From: Verrucomicrobiaceae bacterium
GTDB lineage: Bacteria > Verrucomicrobiota > Verrucomicrobiia > Verrucomicrobiales > Verrucomicrobiaceae
Assembly: GCA_016795375.1 (NCBI GenBank)
Contig: JAEUHJ010000174.1
Span: 1 to 43,212, forward strand
Length of the DNA: 43,212 nucleotides
Reading direction: 5' to 3'
Below are positions 8,607-17,061 of the stretch, in pieces (the stretch's first letter is position 1; the number at the start of each line of letters is the position of its first letter). Made by a program: the position numbers and the translations under genes. Below the pieces are notes generated by a model. The model searched no databases and was not told the origin of the DNA. It worked only from the letters and a program-made list of their open reading frames with translations.

Positions 8607-9590
8607 ATGCCTGCGAAATCCAAAAAGCCCGCAGCTAAGAAGCCTGCCAAGAAAGCCCCTGTGAAAGCGGCGAAGTCGAAGAGCAAGCCTGCTCCCAAGA
8701 AAACCATTTCCAAAAAGCCCGCCCCCAAAAAAGCGGCTCCAAAGAAACCCTCTGCCAAACCTGTGAAGAAAGCCGCCCCTAAAAAAGCACCCGTCGTCAA
8801 GAAAGCTCCAGCCAAGAAAGCCGCCCCCGCAGCGAAGAAACCCGCCGCAAAGCCCGCTCCCGCGAAGAAACCCGCCGCGCCTGCGAAAGCTGTTGCGAAG
8901 CCAGCCGCAAAGCCGGTGTCGGTTCCCGTCAAGGTTGCCGCGCCGGCGAAAAGCTCCAAGTCCGCTCCGGCCCCTCTGGCTCCGAAAGGACGCACTACCA
9001 CCAGCACGACCGGCACGCCGCGCGGACGCTCCAAGCACGAGGACGAAGGCGTCACGATCGAAATCGCCAAGGGGCCGGTGAAGATGACCCCCTTCCTCAA
9101 GAAACAGAAGCAGCGTCTCATCGAGCTGCGCGACGCCTACTTGAACTCCATCGAAGGCGTGGCCAACGAGACCATCCGCGGTGAAAACAGCACCGCCGCC
9201 GCCTTCGGCATGCACCAGGCCGACGCCGGCAGCGACGCCTATGACCGCGACTTCGCCCTCAGCCTCCTTGGCAAGGAGCAGGACGCCCTTTATGAGATCA
9301 ACGAGGCGCTCAAACGCATCGAAACCGGCACCTACGGCCTCTGCGAAGGCACCGGCGTGAAAATCCCCGAGGAGCGCCTGGAGGCCATGCCCTTCGCCCG
9401 TTTTTCCGTCGCCTATCAGGAAAAACTCGAGCGCAGCCAGATGTCCGGCCGCTGGAGCCGCCCCGTCCACTCCCTCTTCGGTCTCGACAACGCCGACGAC
9501 GCTGCGGATGACGACAAGGACGAGGACGAGGCCCCCGCCTCCTCCAATAACAACAACTCCGGCGAATCGCTTGACTTCTCCAAGGAGTGA
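8607..9590 (+). CDS. DksA/TraR-family protein with histone H1-like tail and degenerate zinc finger
   Basis: A 327-residue protein in three parts. Residues 1-135 are an Ala/Lys/Pro repeat region (repeating AKKP and PKKA units) like histone H1 tails. Residues about 150-285 form a DksA-type domain with a long helical hairpin and a globular end reading GTYGLCEGTGVKIPEERLEA, then FARFSVAYQEKLER. The C-terminus is acidic. DksA binds RNA polymerase through the secondary channel to modulate initiation. Normal DksA has four zinc cysteines. Here only one remains, so zinc binding is unlikely. The ATG at 8607 is chosen because upstream residues lack family character. It is followed closely by rpmG and rpsR. 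Confidence 0.85.
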   Translation: MPAKSKKPAAKKPAKKAPVKAAKSKSKPAPKKTISKKPAPKKAAPKKPSAKPVKKAAPKKAPVVKKAPAKKAAPAAKKPAAKPAPAKKPAAPAKAVAKPAAKPVSVPVKVAAPAKSSKSAPAPLAPKGRTTTSTTGTPRGRSKHEDEGVTIEIAKGPVKMTPFLKKQKQRLIELRDAYLNSIEGVANETIRGENSTAAAFGMHQADAGSDAYDRDFALSLLGKEQDALYEINEALKRIETGTYGLCEGTGVKIPEERLEAMPFARFSVAYQEKLERSQMSGRWSRPVHSLFGLDNADDAADDDKDEDEAPASSNNNNSGESLDFSKE

Positions 9591-9613
9591 CCTAGCCTCC
9601 GCGCCCCAAATTT

Positions 9614-9787
9614 ATGCCGCGAGAAATCATCATCCTCGAATGCACCGAAGCGAAGGCCGCAGGAATGCCGACCTCCCGCTACGTGACCACGCGCAACAAG
9701 AAGAGCGTTCGCACCCCGAACCGTCTTGAGAAGGTGAAGTTCAACCACTTCATGAAGAAGCGCACTCTCCACCGCGAAATCCGCTAA
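9614..9787 (+). CDS. rpmG: 50S ribosomal protein L33 (cysteine-poor form)
   Basis: A 57-residue protein starting MPREIIILECTEAKAAG and ending FMKKRTLHREIR, with the family core YVTTRNKKSVRTPNRLEKVK. L33 is a small subunit-surface protein of the 50S ribosome near the E site. In zinc-binding L33 two CxxC pairs are present. Here only one Cys remains, so this is the C-minus type. It starts 23 bp after the DksA-like gene and is followed by rpsR after 18 bp, suggesting one operon. Confidence 0.92.
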   Translation: MPREIIILECTEAKAAGMPTSRYVTTRNKKSVRTPNRLEKVKFNHFMKKRTLHREIR

Positions 9788-9805
9788 CCCCAGACCCAGA
9801 CAGCT

Positions 9806-10045
9806 ATGCAGCCGAAGACCAAAGAACGCATGTCCAACTTCCGCCGCGCGAATCGCAAGATGCCGCGCCGCCGTGTGGACATCCCGGTGGAGAAGATCGT
9901 TTACACCAACCCGGAGATCCTTGACCGCTTCACCACTGAATCCGGCAAGCTCATCCCCCGCCGCATCACCGGCCTGCCTGCCTGGCTGCATCGCAAGGTC
10001 GTCCGTGAGGTGAAGCGCGCCCGTGCCGTCAACCTGCTGCCCTGA
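9806..10045 (+). CDS. rpsR: 30S ribosomal protein S18
   Basis: A 79-residue basic protein. The S18 core is clear: TNPEILDRFTTESGKLIPRR, then ITGLPAWLHRKVVREVKRAR and the C-terminal AVNLLP. S18 pairs with S6 on the 30S platform. It contains no cysteine at all, so it belongs to the zinc-free form of S18. It ends the dksA-like/rpmG/rpsR run and is followed by a strong hairpin terminator at 10083. Confidence 0.95.
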   Translation: MQPKTKERMSNFRRANRKMPRRRVDIPVEKIVYTNPEILDRFTTESGKLIPRRITGLPAWLHRKVVREVKRARAVNLLP

Positions 10046-10082
10046 TCCGCAGGCCCGCCCGTGAAGGGTTCCCTTTGATCCG

Positions 10083-10123
10083 CTTCCCACTGTTGCACCC
10101 TGCGGCAGTGGGAAGTTTCATTT
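10083..10123 (+). terminator. intrinsic terminator after rpsR
   Basis: CTTCCCACTG (10083-10092) pairs perfectly with CAGTGGGAAG (10106-10115) around a 13-nt loop, followed by a T-rich stretch TTTCATTT. It lies 38 bp after the rpsR stop and just before folE2, whose ATG is only 8 bp after the hairpin's T-tract. Confidence 0.75.
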
Positions 10124-10130
10124 CCAGCCC

Positions 10131-10919
10131 ATGCCCGCCCTCAAAGACACGCAAAGCGAACATGACGACCGACGCCTGCCCATCGACCGCGTCGGCGTGC
10201 GCAGCCTGCGCTTTCCGCTAAGCATCCGCGATCGCGACTCCGCCGCGCAGCACACCGTCGCCACCGTCTCGCTCGCCGTCGATCTGCCGCACCAGTTCAA
10301 AGGCACTCACATGAGCCGTTTCGTCGAGGTCCTGCACTCTCATGGCTCGGAGCTGACAGTCTCCAACATCGTCGCCATGCCGCGCGAGCTCATGAAAAAA
10401 CTCCACGCCGGCAAGGCGCACGTCGAAATGCGCTTCCCCTACTTCCGTGCGAAGAAAGCACCCGTCTCCGGTGCCGAGGGCCTGCTCGACTACGGCATCG
10501 TTTTCGAGGTGAACGCCGACCAGGCGAGCACCGACTTCGTTCTCACCGTCGAGGTGCCTGTCACCACGCTCTGCCCGTGCTCGAAGGCCATCAGCGCCCG
10601 TGGCGCACACAACCAGCGCGGCAACGTCACGCTGTCCGTCCGTTTCTCCCAGCCGATATGGATCGAAGATCTCATCGAACTCGTCGAATCCAGCGCCAGC
10701 AGCGAGCTCTTCAGCATCTTGAAGCGTCCTGACGAAAAACACGTCACCGAGGTCGCCTACGACAATCCCGTCTTCGTTGAGGATCTCGTACGCAACGTCG
10801 CCGTGAAGGCCAAGGCCCACAAAAAAATCACCTGGTTCCGCGTCGAGGCCGAAAACTTCGAATCCATCCACAATCACAACGCCTGGGCCGTGATTGAAAG
10901 CCACACGAAGCCCGCATGA
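10131..10919 (+). CDS. folE2: GTP cyclohydrolase FolE2 (type IB)
   Basis: A 262-residue enzyme that converts GTP to dihydroneopterin triphosphate, the first step of folate (and queuosine) synthesis. The family signature is TTLCPCSKAIS followed by GAHNQRG near residues 145-165, with the metal-binding Cys, and the C-terminal ENFESIHNHNAWAVI. FolE2 is the alternative to zinc-dependent FolE and can use other metals. It overlaps the next gene by 4 bp (ATGA), so it is translationally coupled to the Sua5-type gene. A terminator lies directly upstream, so it may have its own promoter or rely on read-through. Confidence 0.95.
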   Translation: MPALKDTQSEHDDRRLPIDRVGVRSLRFPLSIRDRDSAAQHTVATVSLAVDLPHQFKGTHMSRFVEVLHSHGSELTVSNIVAMPRELMKKLHAGKAHVEMRFPYFRAKKAPVSGAEGLLDYGIVFEVNADQASTDFVLTVEVPVTTLCPCSKAISARGAHNQRGNVTLSVRFSQPIWIEDLIELVESSASSELFSILKRPDEKHVTEVAYDNPVFVEDLVRNVAVKAKAHKKITWFRVEAENFESIHNHNAWAVIESHTKPA

Positions 10920-11959
10920 GCTACGTCACCGCCGTTCTCCGCACCGACGAGCCGCCATTGATGCACCAGGCGGTCGAGGAAGCCGTCCGTCTGCTTCGCG
11001 AAGGCGAAGTCGTCGCTCTGCCGACCGAAACTGTTTATGGCCTCGCCGCGAACGCGCTCGATCCGGTCGCAGTCACGAAAATCTTCGAGGCGAAGGAACG
11101 CCCCACGTTTGATCCTCTCATCGTTCATCTGCCGCGCAAAGACCAGATTGATCTCGTCGCCGAGGTGCCGCAGGAGATCGTGCACACGGTCAAACAGCTC
11201 ACCGAACGCTTCTGGCCCGGTCCGCTCACACTCCTGCTGCCGAAAAAGCCCGTCGTCCCCGACATCGTCACTGCCGGACTGCCCACCGTGGCCGTGCGTG
11301 TTAGTTCCAACGGCATTTTCAAGCGAGTCATCGGCGCGTTCGACAAACCGCTCGCCGCTCCCAGCGCGAACCGCTTCGGCTCCATCAGCCCCACGTCCGC
11401 CAGCGCCGTGCTGTCCGAACTCGATGGCCGCATTCACCTCATCGTCGATGCCGGCGCGAGTCTTTATGGCCTCGAATCGACCATCATTCGCATCGAACCA
11501 GGCACGCCGAAGCCGTTCATCACCATCGTGCGCCCCGGACCGCTCACGCCGGATGATTTGAAGCCGTATGGCAAGGTCAAAGTCGCCATCCGCAGTGTGA
11601 TCGACGGCCCTTCCGATTCTCCCGGCCAGCTCGCCTCGCATTACGCGCCGCGCACACCGCTGCGCCTGCTTTCACGTCCTTCCGACTTCATCCCCGAAGA
11701 GGGCAAACGCTACGCGCTCATGAGCTATCGCGGCGAGGAGAAGGATGGCTACCTCCATCTCTGCGATTGGGAGGAAGTCATGATGCTCAGTCCCGGCAAT
11801 GGCAAACTGCCCGAGGCCGCCGTGCGCTTCTTCCACGTGCTTCGCCGCCTCGACGAACTCGGCGTCGATGAAATCATTGCAGAACCTTTGCATGAACACG
11901 GCATGGGTATCGCCATGATGGACAAACTGCGGCGCGCCAGCGTCCGCTTTGCATCATGA
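10916..11959 (+). CDS. L-threonylcarbamoyladenylate synthase (Sua5/YwlC type)
   Basis: A 347-residue protein that makes threonylcarbamoyl-AMP from threonine, bicarbonate and ATP for the tRNA t6A37 modification. The YrdC-like domain (residues about 15-205) has PTETVYGLAANA, the KERPTFDPL nucleotide loop and APSANRFGSISPT. A linker (SPGQLASHYAPRTPLRLL) leads to the C-terminal Sua5 domain, so this is the long form rather than TsaC. It overlaps folE2 and murJ by 4 bp each. Confidence 0.93.
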   Translation: MSYVTAVLRTDEPPLMHQAVEEAVRLLREGEVVALPTETVYGLAANALDPVAVTKIFEAKERPTFDPLIVHLPRKDQIDLVAEVPQEIVHTVKQLTERFWPGPLTLLLPKKPVVPDIVTAGLPTVAVRVSSNGIFKRVIGAFDKPLAAPSANRFGSISPTSASAVLSELDGRIHLIVDAGASLYGLESTIIRIEPGTPKPFITIVRPGPLTPDDLKPYGKVKVAIRSVIDGPSDSPGQLASHYAPRTPLRLLSRPSDFIPEEGKRYALMSYRGEEKDGYLHLCDWEEVMMLSPGNGKLPEAAVRFFHVLRRLDELGVDEIIAEPLHEHGMGIAMMDKLRRASVRFAS

Positions 11960-13572
11960 GCGACGACAAGAAAGACTCCGCCTCCCAAGCACGCTCCACC
12001 GGGATCGTCTCCATCGCCATCCTTTGCAGCCGCGTGCTCGGCCTCGTGCGCGACCAGTTGTTGAACGGCTTTTTCGGCTCTGCCTTCACCGGCGTCTTCA
12101 CCGCCGCGTTCCGCACGCCGAACATGTTGCGCGATCTCTTCGCCGAAGGCGCTCTTTCGACCGCGTTCGTCACCACGTTCTCGAAAAAGATGAAAACCGA
12201 GGGCGACGAGGCCGCCTGGGTGCTCGGGCGGAAGATGATCTCGCTTTCGCTGTGGTTCATGACGCTCGTTGCGATTGCGGGCGTGCTGCTGGCACCGATT
12301 CTGTTCCGCATTCTGACGCCAGGCCTTTCGGAAGAGGCCAAGGTGCTCGGCACCTGGCTCGCGCAGATCATGTATCCCTTCATCGCGCTCGTTTCCATCA
12401 CGGCGCTGGTGATGGGCATGCTGAACTCGAAGAAGGTGTTCTTCATTCCCGCCGTCGCCTCCGCGTTTTTCAATCTCGGCTGCATCGTCGGCGGTGTGAT
12501 TCTCGCCTGGATCATCGATCCTGGCTTCCGTCACGGCAATGTGAGTGAAAAAGGCCTCACCGGCTTCGCCATCGGCACCTTGATCGGCGGCGTGCTGCAA
12601 CTCGCCGTGCAGTTGCCGTCGTTGCGTCGCGTCGGTTTCCGTTTCCGCTTCGACTTCGGCTGCAAAGACCCGGCCGTGAAGGAAGTCCTGCATCTCATGT
12701 GGCCTTCGATGCTCGCCGCCAGCGGCACGCAGGTCACCGTGCTGCTCAATTCCATCTTCGCCTCCTTCACCGAGGGCAGGGAATCGTCGCTCGCATGGCT
12801 GGCGAACGCGCAGCGCCTCCAGCAGCTCCCGCTCGGCCTGTTTGGCGTCGCCGTCGCCACCGTCACGCTGCCCATGCTTTCACGTCTTGCCACGGAAGGC
12901 ATCACGCCAGCGTTTCGCAGTGCGTTGGCGAAAGGATTGCGCCTCGTGCTGTTCCTCACGCTGCCATGCGCGGTCGGTCTCTCGTTGCTGGCTAGGGAAA
13001 TCATCTCCGTCATCTTCGAACACGGCAAATTCACCGCCCACGATGTCGAAATGACCGCCGCGCCGCTTCAGGCTTATGCGTTCGGCCTGATCTTCTATTC
13101 GGCCGTCAAAGTGCTGCAACCCGCGTTCTACACGATCAACCGCCGTTTCATCCCCATGCTCATCAGCATCGGCATCATTGTCTTCAATCTCGCCGCGAAC
13201 TCCACCACCGTCTTCTGGCTCGGTTGGGGCCACACCGCGCTCGCCTGGGCCACGGCGATTGGGTTGTTGCTGAACTTCTGCACGCTTTACCTCTGCATGC
13301 GGAAATTCGCCTCCGGCCTCGAAACGCGTTCGCTCATGCAGGCGCTCGTGCGGCTCGGCATCGCCATCGCCGTCATGTCCGGCATCTGTCTGGCCGCCAA
13401 ATTCACGCTCATGGCCGACTGGGCGCATTTGAGCTTCCTTCTGCGTTGCGTGGCGCTTGGTGTGACGATCAGCATTGCCGCCGCCGCGTATTTTGCGGTC
13501 ACCAAGATGCTGAAAGTGGAAGAATCCGGTGAGTTTCTGTCGTTGTTGGGGCGCCGCTTTAGCAAACGCTAG
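11956..13572 (+). CDS. murJ: lipid II flippase MurJ
   Basis: A 538-residue MOP-superfamily membrane protein with about 14 helices. The N-terminal family motif is intact: GLVRDQLLNGFFG and PNMLRDLFAEGALSTAF (residues about 32-72), including the Arg and Glu lining the central cavity. MurJ flips lipid-linked peptidoglycan precursor across the inner membrane. The start overlaps the stop of the Sua5-type gene by 4 bp, and a small membrane protein follows after 6 bp, so three to four genes probably share one transcript. Confidence 0.95.
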   Translation: MSDDKKDSASQARSTGIVSIAILCSRVLGLVRDQLLNGFFGSAFTGVFTAAFRTPNMLRDLFAEGALSTAFVTTFSKKMKTEGDEAAWVLGRKMISLSLWFMTLVAIAGVLLAPILFRILTPGLSEEAKVLGTWLAQIMYPFIALVSITALVMGMLNSKKVFFIPAVASAFFNLGCIVGGVILAWIIDPGFRHGNVSEKGLTGFAIGTLIGGVLQLAVQLPSLRRVGFRFRFDFGCKDPAVKEVLHLMWPSMLAASGTQVTVLLNSIFASFTEGRESSLAWLANAQRLQQLPLGLFGVAVATVTLPMLSRLATEGITPAFRSALAKGLRLVLFLTLPCAVGLSLLAREIISVIFEHGKFTAHDVEMTAAPLQAYAFGLIFYSAVKVLQPAFYTINRRFIPMLISIGIIVFNLAANSTTVFWLGWGHTALAWATAIGLLLNFCTLYLCMRKFASGLETRSLMQALVRLGIAIAVMSGICLAAKFTLMADWAHLSFLLRCVALGVTISIAAAAYFAVTKMLKVEESGEFLSLLGRRFSKR

Positions 13573-13578
13573 CCTCCC

Positions 13579-14178
13579 ATGAATCTCCAGCGCTTCTGGT
13601 TCCAGATCGTCGCCGTTCTCATCCTCGTCTGGGGCACGGTGGCTGTGATCATGTGGGCCACGGAGGATTCGGTGTTCTCGCCGGAAAAGACACTCGCGCT
13701 GATGGAGGGTGCCCCGTGGTTTGAAAACGAGAATCTCGGTCACGAGCAACGTCAGCAATACCTCGACAAGGTCATCACCTCCGTCATCAAGCTCGACTTC
13801 AACCAGCGTGCGAACATGCGGGAGGACGGCGAGGAGGTCATGGAACGCTTCAACAAATCGCTCACCGACGAGGAGAAGGGCGAATACATCAGCCGCACGG
13901 TCGAAGAAAACTTCAAGGCCGTGATGAAGGGCATCGACAAACTGCCCGCCGAGGAGCGCCGCCGCATCATTGGCGGCATCTATCGTGACATGAAGAAACG
14001 CGCCGCCGACAAACCGGAGATGCAGATGCTCCTTGGCGAGGATCCCGCCTCGTTTGAGCGAAACTTCACCAAGGACATGAGCTTTTTCTTCAAAGAGGCT
14101 CCGCTCAGCGCCAAACTCGAGATGGCGCCGATGTTCGAAGGCATGCAGGCACGCATGCAGGGCCTGCGGATGAGGTGA
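13579..14178 (+). CDS. single-pass membrane protein of unknown function
   Basis: A 199-residue protein with one N-terminal membrane segment (residues 7-27, FQIVAVLILVWGTVAVIMWA) and a mostly helical, charged soluble part with Met-rich stretches at the C-terminus (MFEGMQARMQGLRMR). It has no recognised domain. It starts 6 bp after murJ and is likely cotranscribed, so a role in the cell envelope is a context guess. Confidence 0.75.
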   Translation: MNLQRFWFQIVAVLILVWGTVAVIMWATEDSVFSPEKTLALMEGAPWFENENLGHEQRQQYLDKVITSVIKLDFNQRANMREDGEEVMERFNKSLTDEEKGEYISRTVEENFKAVMKGIDKLPAEERRRIIGGIYRDMKKRAADKPEMQMLLGEDPASFERNFTKDMSFFFKEAPLSAKLEMAPMFEGMQARMQGLRMR

Positions 14179-14188
14179 GGCGGCAAGG

Positions 14189-15451
14189 CTACTTCTTCCA
14201 GCCCATCGGCTGCGTCCATGCCATCTCGGTCTGGTCTTTGAATGAAGGCTTCGGATGCGGCTTCGATGAAACCACCGACGCGCGGAAGTACAGTTCTTTG
14301 CCGGACGGCTTCCAGGCGATTTCCGTCCCCTCCAGCGTGGCCAGCGTCCTGCCAACGTCGTCGGAGTAGAACTTCCGCGTCGGATAGGTGTCTCCGGCGG
14401 GTGTGGCCACGTCCTTGGTGGTGGCGTCGTAACCTTGCAACGTGCCACGGATGACCGTGGTGTATTTCACGCCGGGCTCCGCATGGATGCGGATGCGCAG
14501 CGTGCCGTCAGTATAACTGACGTCGTCCAGCGTGACGCCGGAGGAGGCGTAAAAATCACCCGCCTTCATCGCTTTCACGATCGCGTCGGCATCCAGCTTC
14601 GCGGCGCGCACCATCACCCAGCCGCGCCCGGGGTTGCTTTCCTCGCCATGATAGTGATGCGCGTCATCCGTGCCCAGGCCGTAGAAAGGCGGCGCCTTGA
14701 ATTGTGCGATGCGCAGCGTGTTGGCGATGTCCCACAGCTTCTCGTGGCCGACACGGGTCTCGTCACCCGGCCAGTTGATCTGGGGGTGGCCGTTGAAGAT
14801 TTCCCAGAAATTGTCCTCCAGCACCGCTGCCATGTCATCTGCGGTGAAGGCCCATCTGAAGTTCGGATGATTGATGTGGGTGAACATCGGCACGCCCAAC
14901 CGCTGTGACTGCTCGTTCACCAGCTTCAAATTCGCCCGTATCACCTTCGGGATGCTGCCAAGGTTTTTGACCGGCTTGATTTCCTCCCGCAAATTCATCG
15001 CGTTCATGTGGACCGGCACCTTGCCCAAGCCCGCGCTGATCTCCTCCGCCTGCACGATCAGGAACTTCCCCGCTTCCTCCAGCAGCGGCCTGTACTCCTC
15101 CAGCTTCTTCAACCGCACCTCGGTCACGCCGTTCTTGTCACGTGTCGTCACCCATTCGTTGCCGAAGCGGGCGCGATACTTGTCCATCGTTGCCTTTCCC
15201 AGCGCCTTGCGACGTTTTTCGACGGCGGGAACGCCCATCCACACTTCCTTCGCCTGCAGCACGTTGTGATCGGAAATGGCGAGGAAGTCGTAGCCGTGCT
15301 GCTTGTACCAGTCCGTGATCATCTCCGGGAAGTCATTCCCGTCGCTCCACAGCGAATGTGTGTGCGTGTTGCCCTTGAACCATTTCGGCTGCTGGGCAAT
15401 GGCGGAGGAGATCAGTCCGAGGGCGAGAAAAGTGAGGATGGCCGGGCGCAT
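14189..15451 (-). CDS. secreted PHP-domain metal-dependent hydrolase
   Basis: A 420-residue protein with a signal peptide (MRPAILTFLALGLISSAIAQ). The PHP active-site motifs are visible: KGNTHTHSLWSDG near residue 27, FLAISDHNVL near 55, HINHP near 200 and LGTDDAHHYH near 265. These histidines and aspartates normally hold two or three metal ions for phosphoester or related hydrolysis. The C-terminal region is probably a beta domain. The start at 15451 is preferred over 15529 because the signal peptide begins there. It converges with the small membrane gene, leaving 10 bp. Confidence 0.88.
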   Translation of the reverse strand: MRPAILTFLALGLISSAIAQQPKWFKGNTHTHSLWSDGNDFPEMITDWYKQHGYDFLAISDHNVLQAKEVWMGVPAVEKRRKALGKATMDKYRARFGNEWVTTRDKNGVTEVRLKKLEEYRPLLEEAGKFLIVQAEEISAGLGKVPVHMNAMNLREEIKPVKNLGSIPKVIRANLKLVNEQSQRLGVPMFTHINHPNFRWAFTADDMAAVLEDNFWEIFNGHPQINWPGDETRVGHEKLWDIANTLRIAQFKAPPFYGLGTDDAHHYHGEESNPGRGWVMVRAAKLDADAIVKAMKAGDFYASSGVTLDDVSYTDGTLRIRIHAEPGVKYTTVIRGTLQGYDATTKDVATPAGDTYPTRKFYSDDVGRTLATLEGTEIAWKPSGKELYFRASVVSSKPHPKPSFKDQTEMAWTQPMGWKK

Positions 15452-15545
15452 GAGATGAGAACGCGGGACAGATGCCGGACTTGCCAACATAACATCTTCC
15501 ATCTGCCAAGGGTGGGGCCCAAGGTTCATTCAAATCTCCGCAGGG

Positions 15546-15586
15546 CCAAAAAGAGAAAGCGCCCCGGGCGGAGCCGGGACGCTTTC
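15546..15586 (-). terminator. intrinsic terminator on the minus strand
   Basis: GAAAGCG (15555-15561) pairs with CGCTTTC (15580-15586), continued inward by CCCGG (15563-15567) with CCGGG (15574-15578). Read on the minus strand, the hairpin is followed by TCTCTTTTT, a good terminator. No open reading frame of note ends here, which is why an RNA gene is proposed upstream on that strand. Confidence 0.65.
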
Positions 15587-15745
15587 AAACCCGCCTGTGC
15601 CGTCCGACGCCAAAGGCTCACGAATCCCATGAGACCAGGTGGGGACCCGCGTGGAAGGAGCGCTGTCTTCCAGTGAAGGCATGACATGTCACTCCCGCGC
15701 GCAGCCTCCGCATTTGTAAAAACGGGCCGGGCCATGAGGCACGAT
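15546..15745 (-). ncRNA. candidate structured small RNA (6S-like rod?)
   Basis: The 374-bp gap between the PHP gene and the phosphoesterase-like gene has no convincing reading frame but ends in a minus-strand terminator. The minus-strand RNA can fold into a rod. GUGCC (15742-15738) pairs with GGCAC (15601-15597), CUCAUG pairs imperfectly with CGUGAG further in, and CGCG pairs with CGCG near the tip. The tip holds small hairpins AGUGA/UCACU and GGAAG/CUUCC. A long rod with a large central bubble of about 200 nt is the shape of 6S RNA, which binds RNA polymerase. Sequence identity with 6S could not be established, and other structured RNAs are possible. Confidence 0.35.
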
Positions 15746-15903
15746 GACGAACACCGCAGGAAAGGTGTGCCGCTTGAGGCGGCAAAGGAGTATCAAAGAG
15801 CGAAATATCCGTGATTGTATCGCCATGCGTCACTTCGATCAAGGCTGCCTTCGTTTGCCGTCGAAAAAGATCGTGTGGCGTTCGTTTGTTCACATTCCTG
15901 CTC

Positions 15904-17031
15904 ATGAAATGCCTCGTCACATGCCTCCTGCTTGTTGTTTGCACCGCCACCGCCGCCGAATCACCGGCCATCCAGCGCATCTGGCTGGGTTTTCAACGTG
16001 AGCAGCCGACGCATGTCACGGTGAGCTGGGAGACGGACCGGCCGGGCGATTCAGAAGTTTCCTTCGGAACCACGGCAGAACTAGGAGCGGCGCTTTCCAA
16101 GTCGGAGCAGGTCACGCTGCACCACATTGAAATACCGATTCCGCAAAAAGACGTGACGTATCATTATCAGGTGCGTTCCGGAGCCCTGAAATCCGCCGTC
16201 CACCATTTCAAAGCCATGCCGACGGACGAACTCCGCGTCGCCGTGGTCGCCGACTGGGGTTATGCGAAACCGGATCTCGCCGCGTTGATCAAAGACGACG
16301 TGCATGTGCTCATGACGGCGGGTGACAACGTCAGCGACCTGCACCAGAAGGGCAGGGAGGGCGCGAAGGCGTTCAGCACATTGATCGACTCACAGCCGGA
16401 GCTGTTCCGCGGCACGATCTTCATGCCGGTGCTGGGCAATCATGACCGCGAAATCCGTCCGCGTGGCCCGAAGCCGCCTGCCGAGGCCGTTTACGACGTG
16501 GAGGCGAAGGCGTATCGTGATTTTTTCGTGCTGCCCGGCGATGAATGGAAATGGGAAATCGCATTCCCAGGCTTCGACGCGCGTTTCATCGCGCTCGACC
16601 TCGAACACATCCAGGACATGGGCACCACCTGGCAGACGGGACATCCGTTCGATGCCGCGTCGGAGCAGCTCGCCTGGTATCGTCGGCAGATGGAGCCGCC
16701 GCACCCCGGCCACACGGTCACCCTCCACAACGAGCGCAGCGCCACCATGCGCGGCCAGTTGAAGGGCGAATGGGGCCGTCTGTTCCGGCTGGGCTCCGCC
16801 GTCATCACCGGCTTCGGCTACTTTGCCGAGCGTGCGGTGGTCGACGGTTTCCCCTATTACAACACGGCGCTCAAAGGCGATGGCGACCGCTATCCTGACC
16901 CGAAGTCCGCCTTCCTCGCTAGCGAGCACAACTATGTGCTGCTCACCTTCAAGTCGAAGTCGCCCATGCGCATCGAGGTCAGGAGCCTCGCGGGCAAGGT
17001 GCTCGACACTCATGATTATCCGCCTCGCTGA
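15904..17031 (+). CDS. secreted metallophosphoesterase-like (purple acid phosphatase-type) protein
   Basis: A 375-residue protein with a signal peptide (MKCLVTCLLLVVCTATAAE), an N-terminal fibronectin-like domain (HVTVSWETDRPGDSEVSFGT) and a calcineurin-like domain. Motifs in order are VVADWGY, TAGDNVSDL, LGNHDRE and VTLHNE, matching D-x-G, GD, GNHD and VxxH of the family. The last family motif, GHxH, is replaced by TGFGYFAERA, so two metal-ligand histidines appear to be missing. The upstream ATGs give no signal peptide, so the ATG at 15904 is chosen. It precedes the sialidase by 30 bp and may be cotranscribed. Confidence 0.85.
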   Translation: MKCLVTCLLLVVCTATAAESPAIQRIWLGFQREQPTHVTVSWETDRPGDSEVSFGTTAELGAALSKSEQVTLHHIEIPIPQKDVTYHYQVRSGALKSAVHHFKAMPTDELRVAVVADWGYAKPDLAALIKDDVHVLMTAGDNVSDLHQKGREGAKAFSTLIDSQPELFRGTIFMPVLGNHDREIRPRGPKPPAEAVYDVEAKAYRDFFVLPGDEWKWEIAFPGFDARFIALDLEHIQDMGTTWQTGHPFDAASEQLAWYRRQMEPPHPGHTVTLHNERSATMRGQLKGEWGRLFRLGSAVITGFGYFAERAVVDGFPYYNTALKGDGDRYPDPKSAFLASEHNYVLLTFKSKSPMRIEVRSLAGKVLDTHDYPPR

Positions 17032-17061
17032 GCCGGACATCCGCGCCGTTTTTCACCAACC

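Noticed and set aside
8439..9470. Gly/Phe-rich upstream extension of the DUF4282 frame
   Set aside because: It is the antisense of the Lys/Ala/Pro repeats of the DksA-like protein. The DUF4282 protein has its own ATG at 8438.
15597..15742. Signal recognition particle RNA on the plus strand
   Set aside because: A GGAAGGAGC piece recalls the SRP domain IV loop, but the closing pairs and the CAGG/AGCAG internal loop are absent, and the terminator is on the other strand.
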